Shown here: piece by piece, positions 34,702 to 43,901 of the stretch | Layout: each line of letters opens with the position of its first letter | Position numbering within the stretch: position 1 is the first letter of the stretch | DNA from: Bacillus sp. FJAT-22090 | Lineage (GTDB): Bacteria > Bacillota > Bacilli > Bacillales_A > Planococcaceae | DNA: 64,000 bases | Assembly (NCBI RefSeq): GCF_007676755.1 | Contig: NZ_VEBK01000012.1 | Coordinates: forward strand, 1 to 64,000 | Direction of reading: 5' to 3' | Notes under the pieces: model-generated | Told to the model about the DNA's origin: nothing | Databases searched by the model: none | Seen by the model: the letters and a program-made list of their open reading frames with translations, nothing else | Made by a program: the position numbers and the translations under genes

Positions 34702-36411
34702 ATGGTTACAAAATTACCAAAAGTAGACGCAGTAGTCGTAGGAGTAGGTTGGGCGGGAGGAATCATTTCAGCAGAACTTACGAAAAAAGGATTTAAAGTT
34801 GTCGGATTAGAACGTGGGAAAGACCGCAAAACTTCCGATTTTTTAACTGGTCACGATGAATTGAAATTCGCTCAACGAAAAGAATTAATGCAAGATTTAT
34901 CAAAAGATACGCTAACATTCCGCAACAAGGATTCAGAAGAAGCATTACCAATGCGAAAAATGTCTGCCTTCTCATTAGGTACAGGCGTTGGTGGCGCTGG
35001 TGTTCACTGGAATGGATTTACTCACTTATTTTTAGATTATGACTTTCAAATCCGTACGAAAACAATCGAACGTTATGGAGAAAACAAAATTCCTGAGGAC
35101 ATGACACTTCAAGATTGGGGCATTACGGAAGAAATGATTGATCCGTATTACCAAAAGTTTGTGATGATGGCTGGAACTTCAGGTGAAGCAAATCATTTCC
35201 GTCCACGTAGTTGGGAATACCCGAATCCGCCGATGATAAAAACCCCAAAAATGAAAAGGTTTATTGAGACAACGGAAAAGATGGGTCTACACCCCTTTGT
35301 CAGTCCGTCTGGAAATCTTTCACAAGCTTATGAGAATCCAGATGGCATTAAACGAGGGGCTTGTGAGTACTGTGCTTTTTGTGACCATTTTGGTTGTGAG
35401 TACGGTGCAAAATCAGATCCACTTGTAACTGTATTGCCAGTAGCACATGCAACAGGGAATTTTGAATTGCGCCCTCATTCTAACGTGTTGGAAGTACTTC
35501 ATTCAAATGGGAAGGCATCAGGCGTTCGCTATATCGATGTGCAAACAGGGGAAGAATTCATACAAGAAGCGGAAGTTGTTATTTTATCTGCATATACATT
35601 TACGAATACGAAACTACTATTAAACTCTAAGGTTGGAAAGCCTTACGATCCTACCACACAAACGGGTGCCGTAGGTAAAAATTACGCGGATCATTTTCTA
35701 AGCATGGCATTTGGCTTCTTTGACAATGAACAATTCAATGATTATGCGGGAGCTGGTGCACTAGGCGTATCTTTAGATGATTATCATGGAGATTTCTTTG
35801 ACCATACAGATTTAGATTTCCTGCATGGTGGTTGTATTTCTACAACACAAGTTGGCAATCGTCCTATCGGAAGTAACCTTGTACCGCTTGGCACACCTGG
35901 CTGGGGGAAGGAGTTTAAGAAACAGTCACTTTACTATTATAATCGTCAAATGATGGTTTTCTCTCAAACGCCAATGATGCCAAACCGATACAACTATTTA
36001 AGCTTAGACCCAATTTATAAAGACGAATATGGGATGCCTTTACTTCGTATGACGGTAAATTACGCACAAACAGATCATAACGCCCATAAATTTATGACGC
36101 AAAAATGTTTAGAAATTATGGAGAATTTGGGAGCTGATCAAACGATGGCTTTTGATCAAATGGGTGATTATAATATCGGTGCGTTTGTTCCAGAACATAG
36201 CGTTGGAGGAACAATTATGGGAGCAGATCCTGAAACCTCTGTAGTAAATAATTACTCACAGGTTTGGGATGTGAATAACGTATTTGTATTAGGTGCATCT
36301 ACTTTCGCAAACCAATCTGGTGTAAATCCAACAGGTACTCTAGGTGCTTTAGCTTATCGTGCTGCTGAAGGCATTGAAAAGTATTTAAAAGAAGGTAACT
36401 TATTAGTTTAA
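34702..36411 (+). CDS. GMC family FAD oxidoreductase (sugar/polyol dehydrogenase catalytic subunit)
   Basis: 569 residues. ATG at 34702 lies six bases after AGAGGTG. The FAD-binding Rossmann motif is VVVGVGWAGG near residue 12. Cysteines C221, C224, C227 and C232 form a CX2CX2CX4C cluster, as used for iron-sulfur centres in FAD-dependent glucose and fructose dehydrogenases. GMC_oxred_C signatures EHSVGGTIMG and NPTGTLGALAYRAAEG are present and include the His and Asn active-site positions. It is expected to be exported together with subunit 3 and to oxidise a sugar or sugar acid, passing electrons to the membrane. Substrate unknown. Confidence 0.88.
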   Translation: MVTKLPKVDAVVVGVGWAGGIISAELTKKGFKVVGLERGKDRKTSDFLTGHDELKFAQRKELMQDLSKDTLTFRNKDSEEALPMRKMSAFSLGTGVGGAGVHWNGFTHLFLDYDFQIRTKTIERYGENKIPEDMTLQDWGITEEMIDPYYQKFVMMAGTSGEANHFRPRSWEYPNPPMIKTPKMKRFIETTEKMGLHPFVSPSGNLSQAYENPDGIKRGACEYCAFCDHFGCEYGAKSDPLVTVLPVAHATGNFELRPHSNVLEVLHSNGKASGVRYIDVQTGEEFIQEAEVVILSAYTFTNTKLLLNSKVGKPYDPTTQTGAVGKNYADHFLSMAFGFFDNEQFNDYAGAGALGVSLDDYHGDFFDHTDLDFLHGGCISTTQVGNRPIGSNLVPLGTPGWGKEFKKQSLYYYNRQMMVFSQTPMMPNRYNYLSLDPIYKDEYGMPLLRMTVNYAQTDHNAHKFMTQKCLEIMENLGADQTMAFDQMGDYNIGAFVPEHSVGGTIMGADPETSVVNNYSQVWDVNNVFVLGASTFANQSGVNPTGTLGALAYRAAEGIEKYLKEGNLLV

Positions 36412-36425
36412 TTTTTACCATATAC

Positions 36426-36464
36426 AAAAAGGGAATCAGGTATAGCTTGATTCTCTTTTTTTTT
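36426..36464 (+). terminator. Rho-independent terminator
   Basis: GGGAATCA and TGATTCTC pair around a short loop, with nine T following. It ends the dehydrogenase operon. Confidence 0.7.
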
Positions 36465-36561
36465 CTTACATAGATACCGAATTTTATTGACTTTCTATCT
36501 ACATATTTTATACAATTGTAATTCGACTGAAATTTTAGAAAGGTTAGGGGGTAGTATCATA

Positions 36562-38655
36562 ATGAGCACTATATATGAAGAGGAATTTAAGAGATTGCAA
36601 GAAGTTTTGTCTACACTGGATGACCGAATACACAAGCTAGAAAGTATTCCAGTTTACTATGGAGATAACTATACCGAGCAAGTTCTTGAAGATATGAGGG
36701 AAATCAATCGGCAAAACTTACGAATTGGTGCACAGGAGCCATACTTTGGACGTTTAGATTTTAAGGAGGATGGACAGCTCGAGCCAAATCCATTATATAT
36801 TGGGAAAGTCGGTGTTTCGGATGAGGAAGCGAAAAAACCAATAGTTATTGATTGGCGTGCACCAGTGGCGAGTATGTTTTATTCGTTCAATGGTGGAGAA
36901 GAACTGGCTTTTTATCAATCGCCTGATGGATTAGTAGAGGGAGAAGTCTATTTAAAAAGAAACATCGCCATTCGTAAAAGAGAGCTGGAGCGTGTTGTGG
37001 ACACGTATGTAAAAGGAAGTGAGGATGTATCCCTAACAGATGAATTTCTCTTGTACCGATTAGGGGAAAGCAAAGATAATAAGTTAAAAGATATCGTTTC
37101 CACGATACAATCGGAGCAAAATGAAATTATTCGAGCTGAGAAAAATAGTCCATTATTGATACAAGGGGTTGCAGGGAGTGGGAAAACTACTGTCGCTTTA
37201 CATCGCCTTGCTTTTTTAATTTATGAATATCGTGAACAGCTACAAGCAGATAGAATGATTATTTTCGCTCCAAACAGTTTGTTTTTAGATTATATTTCTG
37301 GTGTACTTCCTGAACTAGGAGTAGGTAATATTAAACAAACTACTTTTCCAGAGTGGGCGTTGCGTCTTTTAGATAATGCAGTGAAATTAAAACAGCCAGA
37401 AGACAAGTTAAGAGAAGCCTTTTCCATTAATCGAGACAATCATAAAGTTATGCAGGGTAAATTAAAGGGGTCACTCAAGTTTCAATCATTCATTGAAAAA
37501 TGTCTCACTCAATTTGAAGAAAGTCTCGTACCAGCAACTAATTTAGAACTATGGGATCAAGCTGTCATAACAATAGATGAAATTAAGAAGTGGATACTTG
37601 AATATAAGCATTATCCATTAACAAAGCGTAGGGAACGATTAGTTGCACGAATCAAGCGTTGGATAGAAATAGAACTGAAAAAGTTCGACGGAACCGATGA
37701 GAAGAAGCTATTGAAAAAAGAAGCGAACAATCGATTGAATGCATATATGAAGTTTTGGCCAAAAATGAGCGCTTTATCATTTTATAAATCCTTAATGAAT
37801 CGACCAGACATAGTAGAACTATTACCTGAAGAGCTTGTTCGAGAAACAGCGAAGAATTGCCAAAAAAGAGAAGTACATGTAGAAGATTTAGCACCGCTCG
37901 TCTATATCCATCAGCAGTTAACAGGAATAGAAAGCAAACAAAAATTCCATCATGTTGTCATCGATGAAGCACAAGACTTTTCACCGTTTCAAATTTCTAT
38001 ATTAAAAGAGAATACACTAGGCAATTCGTTTACTATTTTAGGTGATTTATCTCAGGCAATCTATAATTATCAAGGTATAGAGGATTGGAATGATTTTAAA
38101 GAAGTGTTTAAAGAGACTGGTTATTATGAACTGACGAGAAGCTACCGTTCTACAAAGGAAATTATCGAATTTGCAAATGAGGTTATTAAACAAGCCGAAG
38201 TCCCAGTAGGTCTAGCAACCCCAGTTTTTCGTAGCGGTGAAAAAGTGAAAGTGATCGTTACAGATGATCAAATGACCGAAATTATTCACGTACTACAAGA
38301 TTTACAAAAGGAAAATCTTAAAACGATTGCAATTATAGGTAGAACAGAAGCTGAATGCCTTTCTATATATGAAAAGTTACAAGAATCAGGGATTGATGTG
38401 AACGTCATTGAAGCAAATCAAAGAAAATACGAAGGTGGTATTTCTGTCGTACCCGTGTATTTAGCGAAAGGCTTGGAATTCGATGCAGTGCTACTTATAG
38501 ATGTGGACGCAATTCACTATAAAGATTCAAATTATGATGCCAAGTTATTATATGTAGGCTGCACGAGGTCTCTCCACGATTTACGTATATTCTATTCAGG
38601 TGAAGCTTCCCCATTAATTCAACGAATACCGAAAGAATTTTACGAAAGTAATTAA
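36562..38655 (+). CDS. HelD-type RNA polymerase recycling ATPase, copy 1
   Basis: 697 residues. ATG at 36562 follows AGGGGG at ten bases and is preferred over ATG 36487. HelD dissociates stalled RNA polymerase from DNA. The N-terminal coiled-coil arm (1-60), the RIGAQEPYFGRLDF and DWRAPVASMFY segments and the UvrD-like motor (GVAGSGKTT, DEAQDFSPFQ, GDLSQAIYNYQG, TRSYRSTKEI) are all present. Residues KGLEFDAVLLIDVD and VGCTRSLH close the motor. It is about 80 residues shorter than the second copy at 48465. A single gene with its own terminator. Confidence 0.88.
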   Translation: MSTIYEEEFKRLQEVLSTLDDRIHKLESIPVYYGDNYTEQVLEDMREINRQNLRIGAQEPYFGRLDFKEDGQLEPNPLYIGKVGVSDEEAKKPIVIDWRAPVASMFYSFNGGEELAFYQSPDGLVEGEVYLKRNIAIRKRELERVVDTYVKGSEDVSLTDEFLLYRLGESKDNKLKDIVSTIQSEQNEIIRAEKNSPLLIQGVAGSGKTTVALHRLAFLIYEYREQLQADRMIIFAPNSLFLDYISGVLPELGVGNIKQTTFPEWALRLLDNAVKLKQPEDKLREAFSINRDNHKVMQGKLKGSLKFQSFIEKCLTQFEESLVPATNLELWDQAVITIDEIKKWILEYKHYPLTKRRERLVARIKRWIEIELKKFDGTDEKKLLKKEANNRLNAYMKFWPKMSALSFYKSLMNRPDIVELLPEELVRETAKNCQKREVHVEDLAPLVYIHQQLTGIESKQKFHHVVIDEAQDFSPFQISILKENTLGNSFTILGDLSQAIYNYQGIEDWNDFKEVFKETGYYELTRSYRSTKEIIEFANEVIKQAEVPVGLATPVFRSGEKVKVIVTDDQMTEIIHVLQDLQKENLKTIAIIGRTEAECLSIYEKLQESGIDVNVIEANQRKYEGGISVVPVYLAKGLEFDAVLLIDVDAIHYKDSNYDAKLLYVGCTRSLHDLRIFYSGEASPLIQRIPKEFYESN

Positions 38656-38665
38656 TAGATGGTTG

Positions 38666-38706
38666 AAGAGGATTGCTCCGTGGTATGTTAGAGGGTCCTC
38701 TTTTTT
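38666..38706 (+). terminator. Rho-independent terminator
   Basis: AAGAGGA pairs with TCCTCTT across a 23-base inner segment and is followed by TTTTTT. Confidence 0.65.
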
Positions 38707-38791
38707 GATAATAAACAAACGCATAAACATCATTAAAACGAAAGTTCATGATATGTTTACCACATTTAATAGAAAAGGAGAATACAATATA

Positions 38792-39181
38792 ATGAAAAAT
38801 TTATTGAAAATCATTGCTGCTACCATGATACTCATCCCATTGCCTTTTGCTTCTGGAGGATCTGTAAGTGCGGCCAACCCTTCAAAAGTTATGTGGGACA
38901 ATATGGAGCTAAAAAAGGGCCAAATTGGACGGGTTACCATCTTAAAAGAGACATCACTATTGCATATAGGTAAAGACCCTTCGGTTGATGGAGGTGCCGT
39001 CCGTGCTTTGAAACCTGGCGAAGTGTATCGAGTATACTCTACAAAAACACCAGATGGATATGTTCCCATGTATGCAGTAGGTGGGGAGTATTATATTATA
39101 CAAAATAGCACTTTAAATGGAGTGCATGTCAAATATGAAACACCATCTAAAGCGAAGCTAGCGTTACTCAACAAGAAATAG
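38792..39181 (+). CDS. Small secreted protein, paralogue 1
   Basis: 129 residues from ATG 38792 (AAAAGGAG 11 bases upstream). Residues 1-29 are a signal peptide with cleavage after VSAA. The mature part has KVMWDNMELKKGQIGRV, VRALKPGEVYRVYS, a Gly-rich AVGGEYYI segment and YETPSKAKLA. The same motifs occur in the protein at 51943-52509, which in addition carries an excalibur domain. The beta-rich region suggests a small wall- or SH3-like fold. Function unknown. Confidence 0.75.
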   Translation: MKNLLKIIAATMILIPLPFASGGSVSAANPSKVMWDNMELKKGQIGRVTILKETSLLHIGKDPSVDGGAVRALKPGEVYRVYSTKTPDGYVPMYAVGGEYYIIQNSTLNGVHVKYETPSKAKLALLNKK

Positions 39182-39683
39182 TTAAAAGAAGCCACATAAT
39201 TGTTGCTTTTTTGTAAAAAATATAAGTGGAGGTATACGTTCAAATCTGTTTATTTAACAGAAGTAGAGATTGAAGAAGCAAAGCAGCTAAGGAAAAAATA
39301 GATGATGGGAAATATAGAAGACCCTAAATGAGTAATAATTGTTTCTGAAATGAATTTATCTTTTGGTTTTTGGTCATAACTGTGGTTGTGCGGAAAAAAA
39401 CACAACTCTAAAACAATTCACAAGAAACATGTAGTAAAACGAAGGAAAGCCTGCTATAATTGCAACCTGTGTAACCACTCAAAGGTTACTAACTCAAGTT
39501 TCACAACTGAACTCAGGTATTAAAGTTTTGTTATAACAAGGATGCAAGTTATTATTGCGGTTTTGTTCGAACACGTTTCTCACGACGAATCTGTTTTTGT
39601 CTATGCAAATATGGATATGGTTTAGACCGGTTTTTTGAGTGCATATTTTGAGTAATATATATTTTAAAAGGGGAATAACATTC
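39182..39683 (+). other. Intergenic region upstream of the RidA gene
   Basis: A small decayed frame at about 39226-39300 reads WRYTFKSVYLTEVEIEEAKQ and then ends. From 39440 to 39683 there is a long leader with alternating short complementary patches, for example GTGTAACCACTCAAAGGTTAC at 39468-39488 (GTAACC / GGTTAC hairpin) and ACTCAAGTTTC ... GAACTCAGG. It has no ORF and no clear riboswitch consensus; it could be the promoter region of the next gene. Confidence 0.35.
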
Positions 39684-40955
39684 ATGAGCGGTTATAACGC
39701 AGTATCAGCAAAAAACACGGAAAATGCACCAAATGGTAACGGTCTATATTCACAAACTGTAGCTTTTTCTCATTACAATAATCTTTCAGCGCAATTACCT
39801 ATCGATCCAAAAACAGGTAAAATGGTCGCTGGTGGTATAAAAGAGCAAGCTGAACAGTGCTTTAATAATATTAAGGCAATTGTAGACAGCATCGATCATG
39901 TTATGAGCGATATCGTTAGAATCACGGTATTCGTTAAAGATATCAAAGACTTGGACGCTGTAGACGAAGTTTATAAAACATTTTTCCCAACATATGTTCC
40001 TTCACGGACAACAGTTGCAGTTTCAGCTTTACCTATGGATGCTTTGGTGCAAATTGAAGCGCTTGTTTCACACGGTGAAGGTACAATTCCGAATGCACCT
40101 CAAGCAGGCGACCTCATAAAGCTTACAAATAACACGTCCAATGCACCAACAAGTTCTCTATCCACACAAACTGTAGCTTTTTCCCATTACAATAATCTTT
40201 CAGCTCAATTACCTATTGACCCAAAAACTGGCAGATTGGTAACTGGCGGTGTAAAAGAGCAGGCTGGACAATGCTTAAAAAATATCAAGGCAATTTTAGA
40301 AAGTATCGACGTTCCTTTTGACGATATTGTTAAAATCAATATTTTCCTTAAAAACCTCTCGGATACTGAAGCTGTAAACGAAGTTTATACAACATTTTTC
40401 CCAGACTCTGCTATTGCCAGAGCTGTAGCCTATGTCCCTGCACGTACGGTAGTAGCAGCTTCCGCTTTACCTATGGATGCTTTGGTACAAATCGAAGCAG
40501 TGGTATCACACGGAGATGGTACACCTCCACAAGCTATTGAAGACAGACATGGTATTGTTATATGGGCAAACAACACTGAGAATGCACCAAAGAGTTCTCT
40601 ATCTACACAAACTGTAGCGTTCTCTCACTACAATCACCTTTCAGCTCAGTTACCTTTGGACTCAAAAACGGGTGAAATGATAGCTGGTGGTGTAAAAGAG
40701 CAGGCTGAACAGTGCTTGAAAAACATCAAGGCAATTGTAGAAGATATCAACCACGTTATGGATGATGTAGTTAAAGTGAATATCTTCCTGAAAGATATCG
40801 CGGATATGGACGCGGTAGACGAAGCTTACAAAACATTCTTCCCAGGCGGTGTTCCTGCAAGAAGAATAGTTGGCGTATCAGCTTTAGCTAATGATGCTTT
40901 AATCCAAATCGATGCAGTTGTGGCAAATGCTGAAGGAACACCTCCTAAAGCATAA
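39684..40955 (+). CDS. Triple-domain RidA (YjgF/UK114) protein, single-chain trimer
   Basis: 423 residues from ATG 39684 (RBS AAAGGGGA, nine bases; the ATG at 39639 is unlikely). RidA enzymes hydrolyse reactive enamines and imines, protecting PLP enzymes; they are homotrimers with active sites between subunits. This chain contains three full RidA domains, about residues 8-140, 148-287 and 295-420, each starting with AP...SxxTQTVAFSHYN and ending in the conserved Arg region (PSRTTV, PARTVV, PARRIV) and DALVQIE/DALIQID. Domain 2 has an extra insertion IARAVAYVP before its Arg. Repeats are so similar that recent triplication is likely. A terminator follows. Confidence 0.88.
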   Translation: MSGYNAVSAKNTENAPNGNGLYSQTVAFSHYNNLSAQLPIDPKTGKMVAGGIKEQAEQCFNNIKAIVDSIDHVMSDIVRITVFVKDIKDLDAVDEVYKTFFPTYVPSRTTVAVSALPMDALVQIEALVSHGEGTIPNAPQAGDLIKLTNNTSNAPTSSLSTQTVAFSHYNNLSAQLPIDPKTGRLVTGGVKEQAGQCLKNIKAILESIDVPFDDIVKINIFLKNLSDTEAVNEVYTTFFPDSAIARAVAYVPARTVVAASALPMDALVQIEAVVSHGDGTPPQAIEDRHGIVIWANNTENAPKSSLSTQTVAFSHYNHLSAQLPLDSKTGEMIAGGVKEQAEQCLKNIKAIVEDINHVMDDVVKVNIFLKDIADMDAVDEAYKTFFPGGVPARRIVGVSALANDALIQIDAVVANAEGTPPKA

Positions 40956-41021
40956 CTGGCCATTTGTTTGAAAAAAGATCCATCAAAGTTAATCGAAATA
41001 CAATATTCTAATCATATAAAA

Positions 41022-41056
41022 GGCGCTATCTCATTTTGAGATAGCGCCCTTTTTTT
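41022..41056 (+). terminator. Strong rho-independent terminator
   Basis: GGCGCTATCTCA and TGAGATAGCGCC pair perfectly around a TTT loop, followed by seven T. Confidence 0.92.
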
Positions 41057-41216
41057 ACAATCTTGATGCTTTATAAAAAAATAGATAACTTGTCAGTCTA
41101 TATGATGAAACTTTTTTGGAGCGTGTCATTTAACCTTCGATACTAAATACTTTTGTGAAATCTATTAATATGAAGAAGATTCAAAGTTACGAAATTGACT
41201 TATTGAAAAAGAACTT

Positions 41217-41855
41217 TCACCTTACTCTTTGTTTTCTCATCCATTGCGTTGCGACCCACTTTTCACCAGTTATTACTGATGCTCCAGCATGTAAAGTTAA
41301 CTCGTTTAAATTTTGATCGTTATAGAAATACTCAAAGTAAACTGCCATCCCTTTTTTGGGTGACACTGAAAAATTCAGTTTAGGAAATAAAGTTTCCCCG
41401 CCTTCTTCTACATCATTTAAGTACATAACGAGCGTACTAATTCTATTATTGTTTGCTGCTTTACTTGTTGAAGAAAAGAAATCATAATGAGCTTTGTACT
41501 CTTGACCAGGAGTATACTTAAGAATTTGAATACCTTCTCCATGTTCTATGGGGATGTTCATAATAGATGCGATCCTTTTTTCGACTCTAGTAACAATTAC
41601 GTTATCACTTTCTTCTATAAATGAACTACTGCTTGTTCTCAGTTCATTTACTTCTCGTGTCATTCCAATTTTTGAACGTTTCATTTTGTCCTTAGACAAT
41701 CTGATCAGTTCATCGCACTCTTCATCACTTAATACATTTCCTAACATAATTATCAATGGCTCTTCTAATCTAGTAATTATGTCAATCTCTCTATCAGTAA
41801 TTATTTTATTTCCAATGTGATCAAATATAGTTTGCTCTCTTTTCTCCGTAATCAT
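41217..41855 (-). CDS. 2-oxoglutarate/Fe(II) dioxygenase, prolyl-4-hydroxylase-like
   Basis: 212 residues from ATG 41855, eight bases after AGAGGGG; the TTG at 41861 is a weaker choice. The double-stranded beta-helix iron site is complete: H123-Y-D125, H189 and the 2-oxoglutarate-binding Lys199 (GEKW). DEECDELIRLSK and YLNDVEEGGETLFP are typical of the Bacillus P4H-like group. Such enzymes hydroxylate proline or other residues of small proteins, or free amino acids. Monocistronic, faces the RidA gene. Substrate unknown. Confidence 0.9.
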   Translation of the reverse strand: MITEKREQTIFDHIGNKIITDREIDIITRLEEPLIIMLGNVLSDEECDELIRLSKDKMKRSKIGMTREVNELRTSSSSFIEESDNVIVTRVEKRIASIMNIPIEHGEGIQILKYTPGQEYKAHYDFFSSTSKAANNNRISTLVMYLNDVEEGGETLFPKLNFSVSPKKGMAVYFEYFYNDQNLNELTLHAGASVITGEKWVATQWMRKQRVR

Positions 41856-41861
41856 CTTCAA

Positions 41862-42369
41862 AGCCCCTCTTAGACTATATAATTTTTAAAAACAGTAATG
41901 ATGTTTAAAGGTCTTTTACTTCAAATGTGTATGCACTTATACTTTCTTTTGGAATAAAATTCATTTTATTTTATCGCACTATTTTAAAATTCACAACTTT
42001 GTGAAAAAAATATCGGAAGGAATTTTATGTAATTTTGGGCTAGGGTAATTATTGAAGCACGGAAAGTTCACTTCTGGAATTGGAGTAACACGAATTGGAT
42101 CACTGTGTACTTTTTTGTGACGAATCCAAAAAAGAATAGTCCCTAATTTCTAACCTACAATTTATGCGATTTGGAGGTTTTAATTAAGGATAAAGAGCAA
42201 ATCCATCCAAACATGTAATGAAGTTTTTTCTCAAAAAATAACAATTCAAAATTCTAAAAATTTGTGTTAAAATAAAATATCAGTCTACTTAAAGTTTAAA
42301 TAAGTACGTATTATTTCAAACAAGGGAGAAAGGACTGTAGTTTATCTGAAAATGTTGGGGGATAGTAGA
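41862..42369 (+). other. Intergenic region before sstT
   Basis: No gene is visible. An AT-rich block at 42240-42310 (AAAATTTGTGTTAAAATAAAATATCAG) holds the probable sstT promoter. At 42055-42125 there are partially complementary patches but no convincing hairpin. Confidence 0.3.
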
Positions 42370-43620
42370 ATGAAAAATTTATTGGCTAAATGGAATAAAA
42401 TAAGCCTCGTAAAAAGGATTGTAATCGGTATTATTATTGGGGTTATCTTGGCTTTAACTGTTCCTAGTGGTGCAAGCTGGATCTCCATTTTCGGTTCTTT
42501 ATTTGTTGGTGCATTGAAGGCAGTTGCACCAATATTAGTATTATTTTTAGTAATGCATGCAATTGCCGTACATAAAAGTGGTAAGAAAACGAATATGAAA
42601 TCGATTCTTGGTCTTTATGCTATTGGTACATTTTTAGCTGGGCTTGTCGCTGTAGTAGCAAGCTTTATGTTCCCAGTCACTTTAACACTGACAACAGGAG
42701 CGGAAGACCTGACTCCACCAGAAGGTATTTCGGAAGTTATTAAAACATTACTATTTAACTTAGTTTCTAATCCAATTGATGCATTAGTAAATGCTAACTA
42801 TCTAGGAATTTTAATGTGGGCGGTCGTTCTTGGGTTTGCACTAAAAAAGGCAAATCAGAGTACGAAAGATATGCTAGGTAACTTTTCAGATGCAATCACG
42901 AAAGTAGTACAATGGGTGATTAATCTAGCACCACTTGGTATTATGGGACTAGTATTCGATGCAATTGTAACAAGCGGTCTATCTGCATTAGCGGATTATG
43001 GTAGATTAATATTAATATTAGTTGGATGTATGTTGTTTATCGCACTTGTGATGAATCCGTTAATCGTATTTATCTATACGCGAAAAAATCCGTATCCAAT
43101 TGTTTTACAGGTTTTAAGAGAAAGTGGTATTACAGCATTTTTTACACGTAGCTCGGCTGCGAACATTCCGGTAAATATGAAATTATGTGAGAAACTAGGC
43201 TTAGATGAGGATACGTATGCAGTTTCTATCCCTCTAGGAGCTACGATCAATATGGCTGGCGCAGCTGTTACCATTGCAGTACTAACACTTGCAACAGTAA
43301 ATACGCTTGGTATTGAAGTTGACTTTATGACAGCACTTATGCTTTCTGTAGTAGCAGCTGTTTCTGCTGCGGGTGCATCAGGGGTTGCAGGTGGATCACT
43401 TTTACTTATCCCACTGGCATGTAATTTATTTGGAGTTCCAGCTGATATTGCAATGCAAGTAGTTGGTGTTGGCTTTATCATTGGTGTTGTTCAGGATTCT
43501 TGTGAAACAGCACTCAATTCGTCTTCTGACGTTCTGTTCACTGCTACTGCAGAATACGCGAAGGAACGTAAAGAAGGTAAAACAGTTACGATGAATTCTA
43601 AAAACTCTGTAAGGGTTTAA
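42370..43620 (+). CDS. sstT: Sodium:serine/threonine symporter SstT
   Basis: 416 residues. ATG at 42370 follows GGGGGA at seven bases (ATG 42352 is embedded in the RBS). A dicarboxylate/amino-acid:cation symporter of the SstT group: eight or more hydrophobic helices, the re-entrant loop [11 protein letters not shown] and the motif [15 protein letters not shown], and [10 protein letters not shown], which bind substrate and Na+ in the family. Length matches SstT (about 410). Monocistronic with a strong terminator. Confidence 0.92.
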   Translation: MKNLLAKWNKISLVKRIVIGIIIGVILALTVPSGASWISIFGSLFVGALKAVAPILVLFLVMHAIAVHKSGKKTNMKSILGLYAIGTFLAGLVAVVASFMFPVTLTLTTGAEDLTPPEGISEVIKTLLFNLVSNPIDALVNANYLGILMWAVVLGFALKKANQSTKDMLGNFSDAITKVVQWVINLAPLGIMGLVFDAIVTSGLSALADYGRLILILVGCMLFIALVMNPLIVFIYTRKNPYPIVLQVLRESGITAFFTRSSAANIPVNMKLCEKLGLDEDTYAVSIPLGATINMAGAAVTIAVLTLATVNTLGIEVDFMTALMLSVVAAVSAAGASGVAGGSLLLIPLACNLFGVPADIAMQVVGVGFIIGVVQDSCETALNSSSDVLFTATAEYAKERKEGKTVTMNSKNSVRV

Positions 43621-43641
43621 TAAATACGTTGAATCAAGGTT

Positions 43642-43686
43642 AAAAGCCGCGATTACCGAAACTGATTCGGTGATTGTGGCTTTTTA
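43642..43686 (+). terminator. Rho-independent terminator
   Basis: AAAGCCGCGATTACCGAA faces TTCGGTGATTGTGGCTTT, with a short loop and two weak pairs, followed by T. Ends sstT. Confidence 0.85.
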
Positions 43687-43807
43687 ATTTTGGAAAGCTT
43701 TTTGAGTGAAAGTGACGTCTAGTTTTACTTCGAATACCTAAGGACAAGAAAATCCTTAAAAATATAATATTTATTTATCAACATGGGTAACATGTAATAA
43801 ATAGTAT

Positions 43808-43869
43808 TTGGACATAATGAATTATATCTGTATACTAGGTAAGTAAGTCATATGGTCAGACGTTCGACC
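43808..43869 (+). promoter_or_regulatory. SigA promoter with a GntR-like operator
   Basis: TTGGAC (43808-43813) and TATACT (43831-43836) are spaced by 17 bases, a near-consensus vegetative promoter. Just downstream, GGTC at 43854-43857 and GACC at 43866-43869 form an inverted repeat around ACGT (TGGTCAGACGTTCGACC), the shape of GntR/FadR-type operators. A repressor bound there would block transcription of the nucleoside transporter. Confidence 0.55.
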
Positions 43870-43901
43870 TTTTATTTAATACATCTTTGTGGAGGCATCA
43901 A

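Noticed and set aside
36487-36561. N-terminal extension of HelD copy 1
   Set aside because: These codons have no RBS and no similarity to HelD; the ATG at 36562 has AGGGGG.
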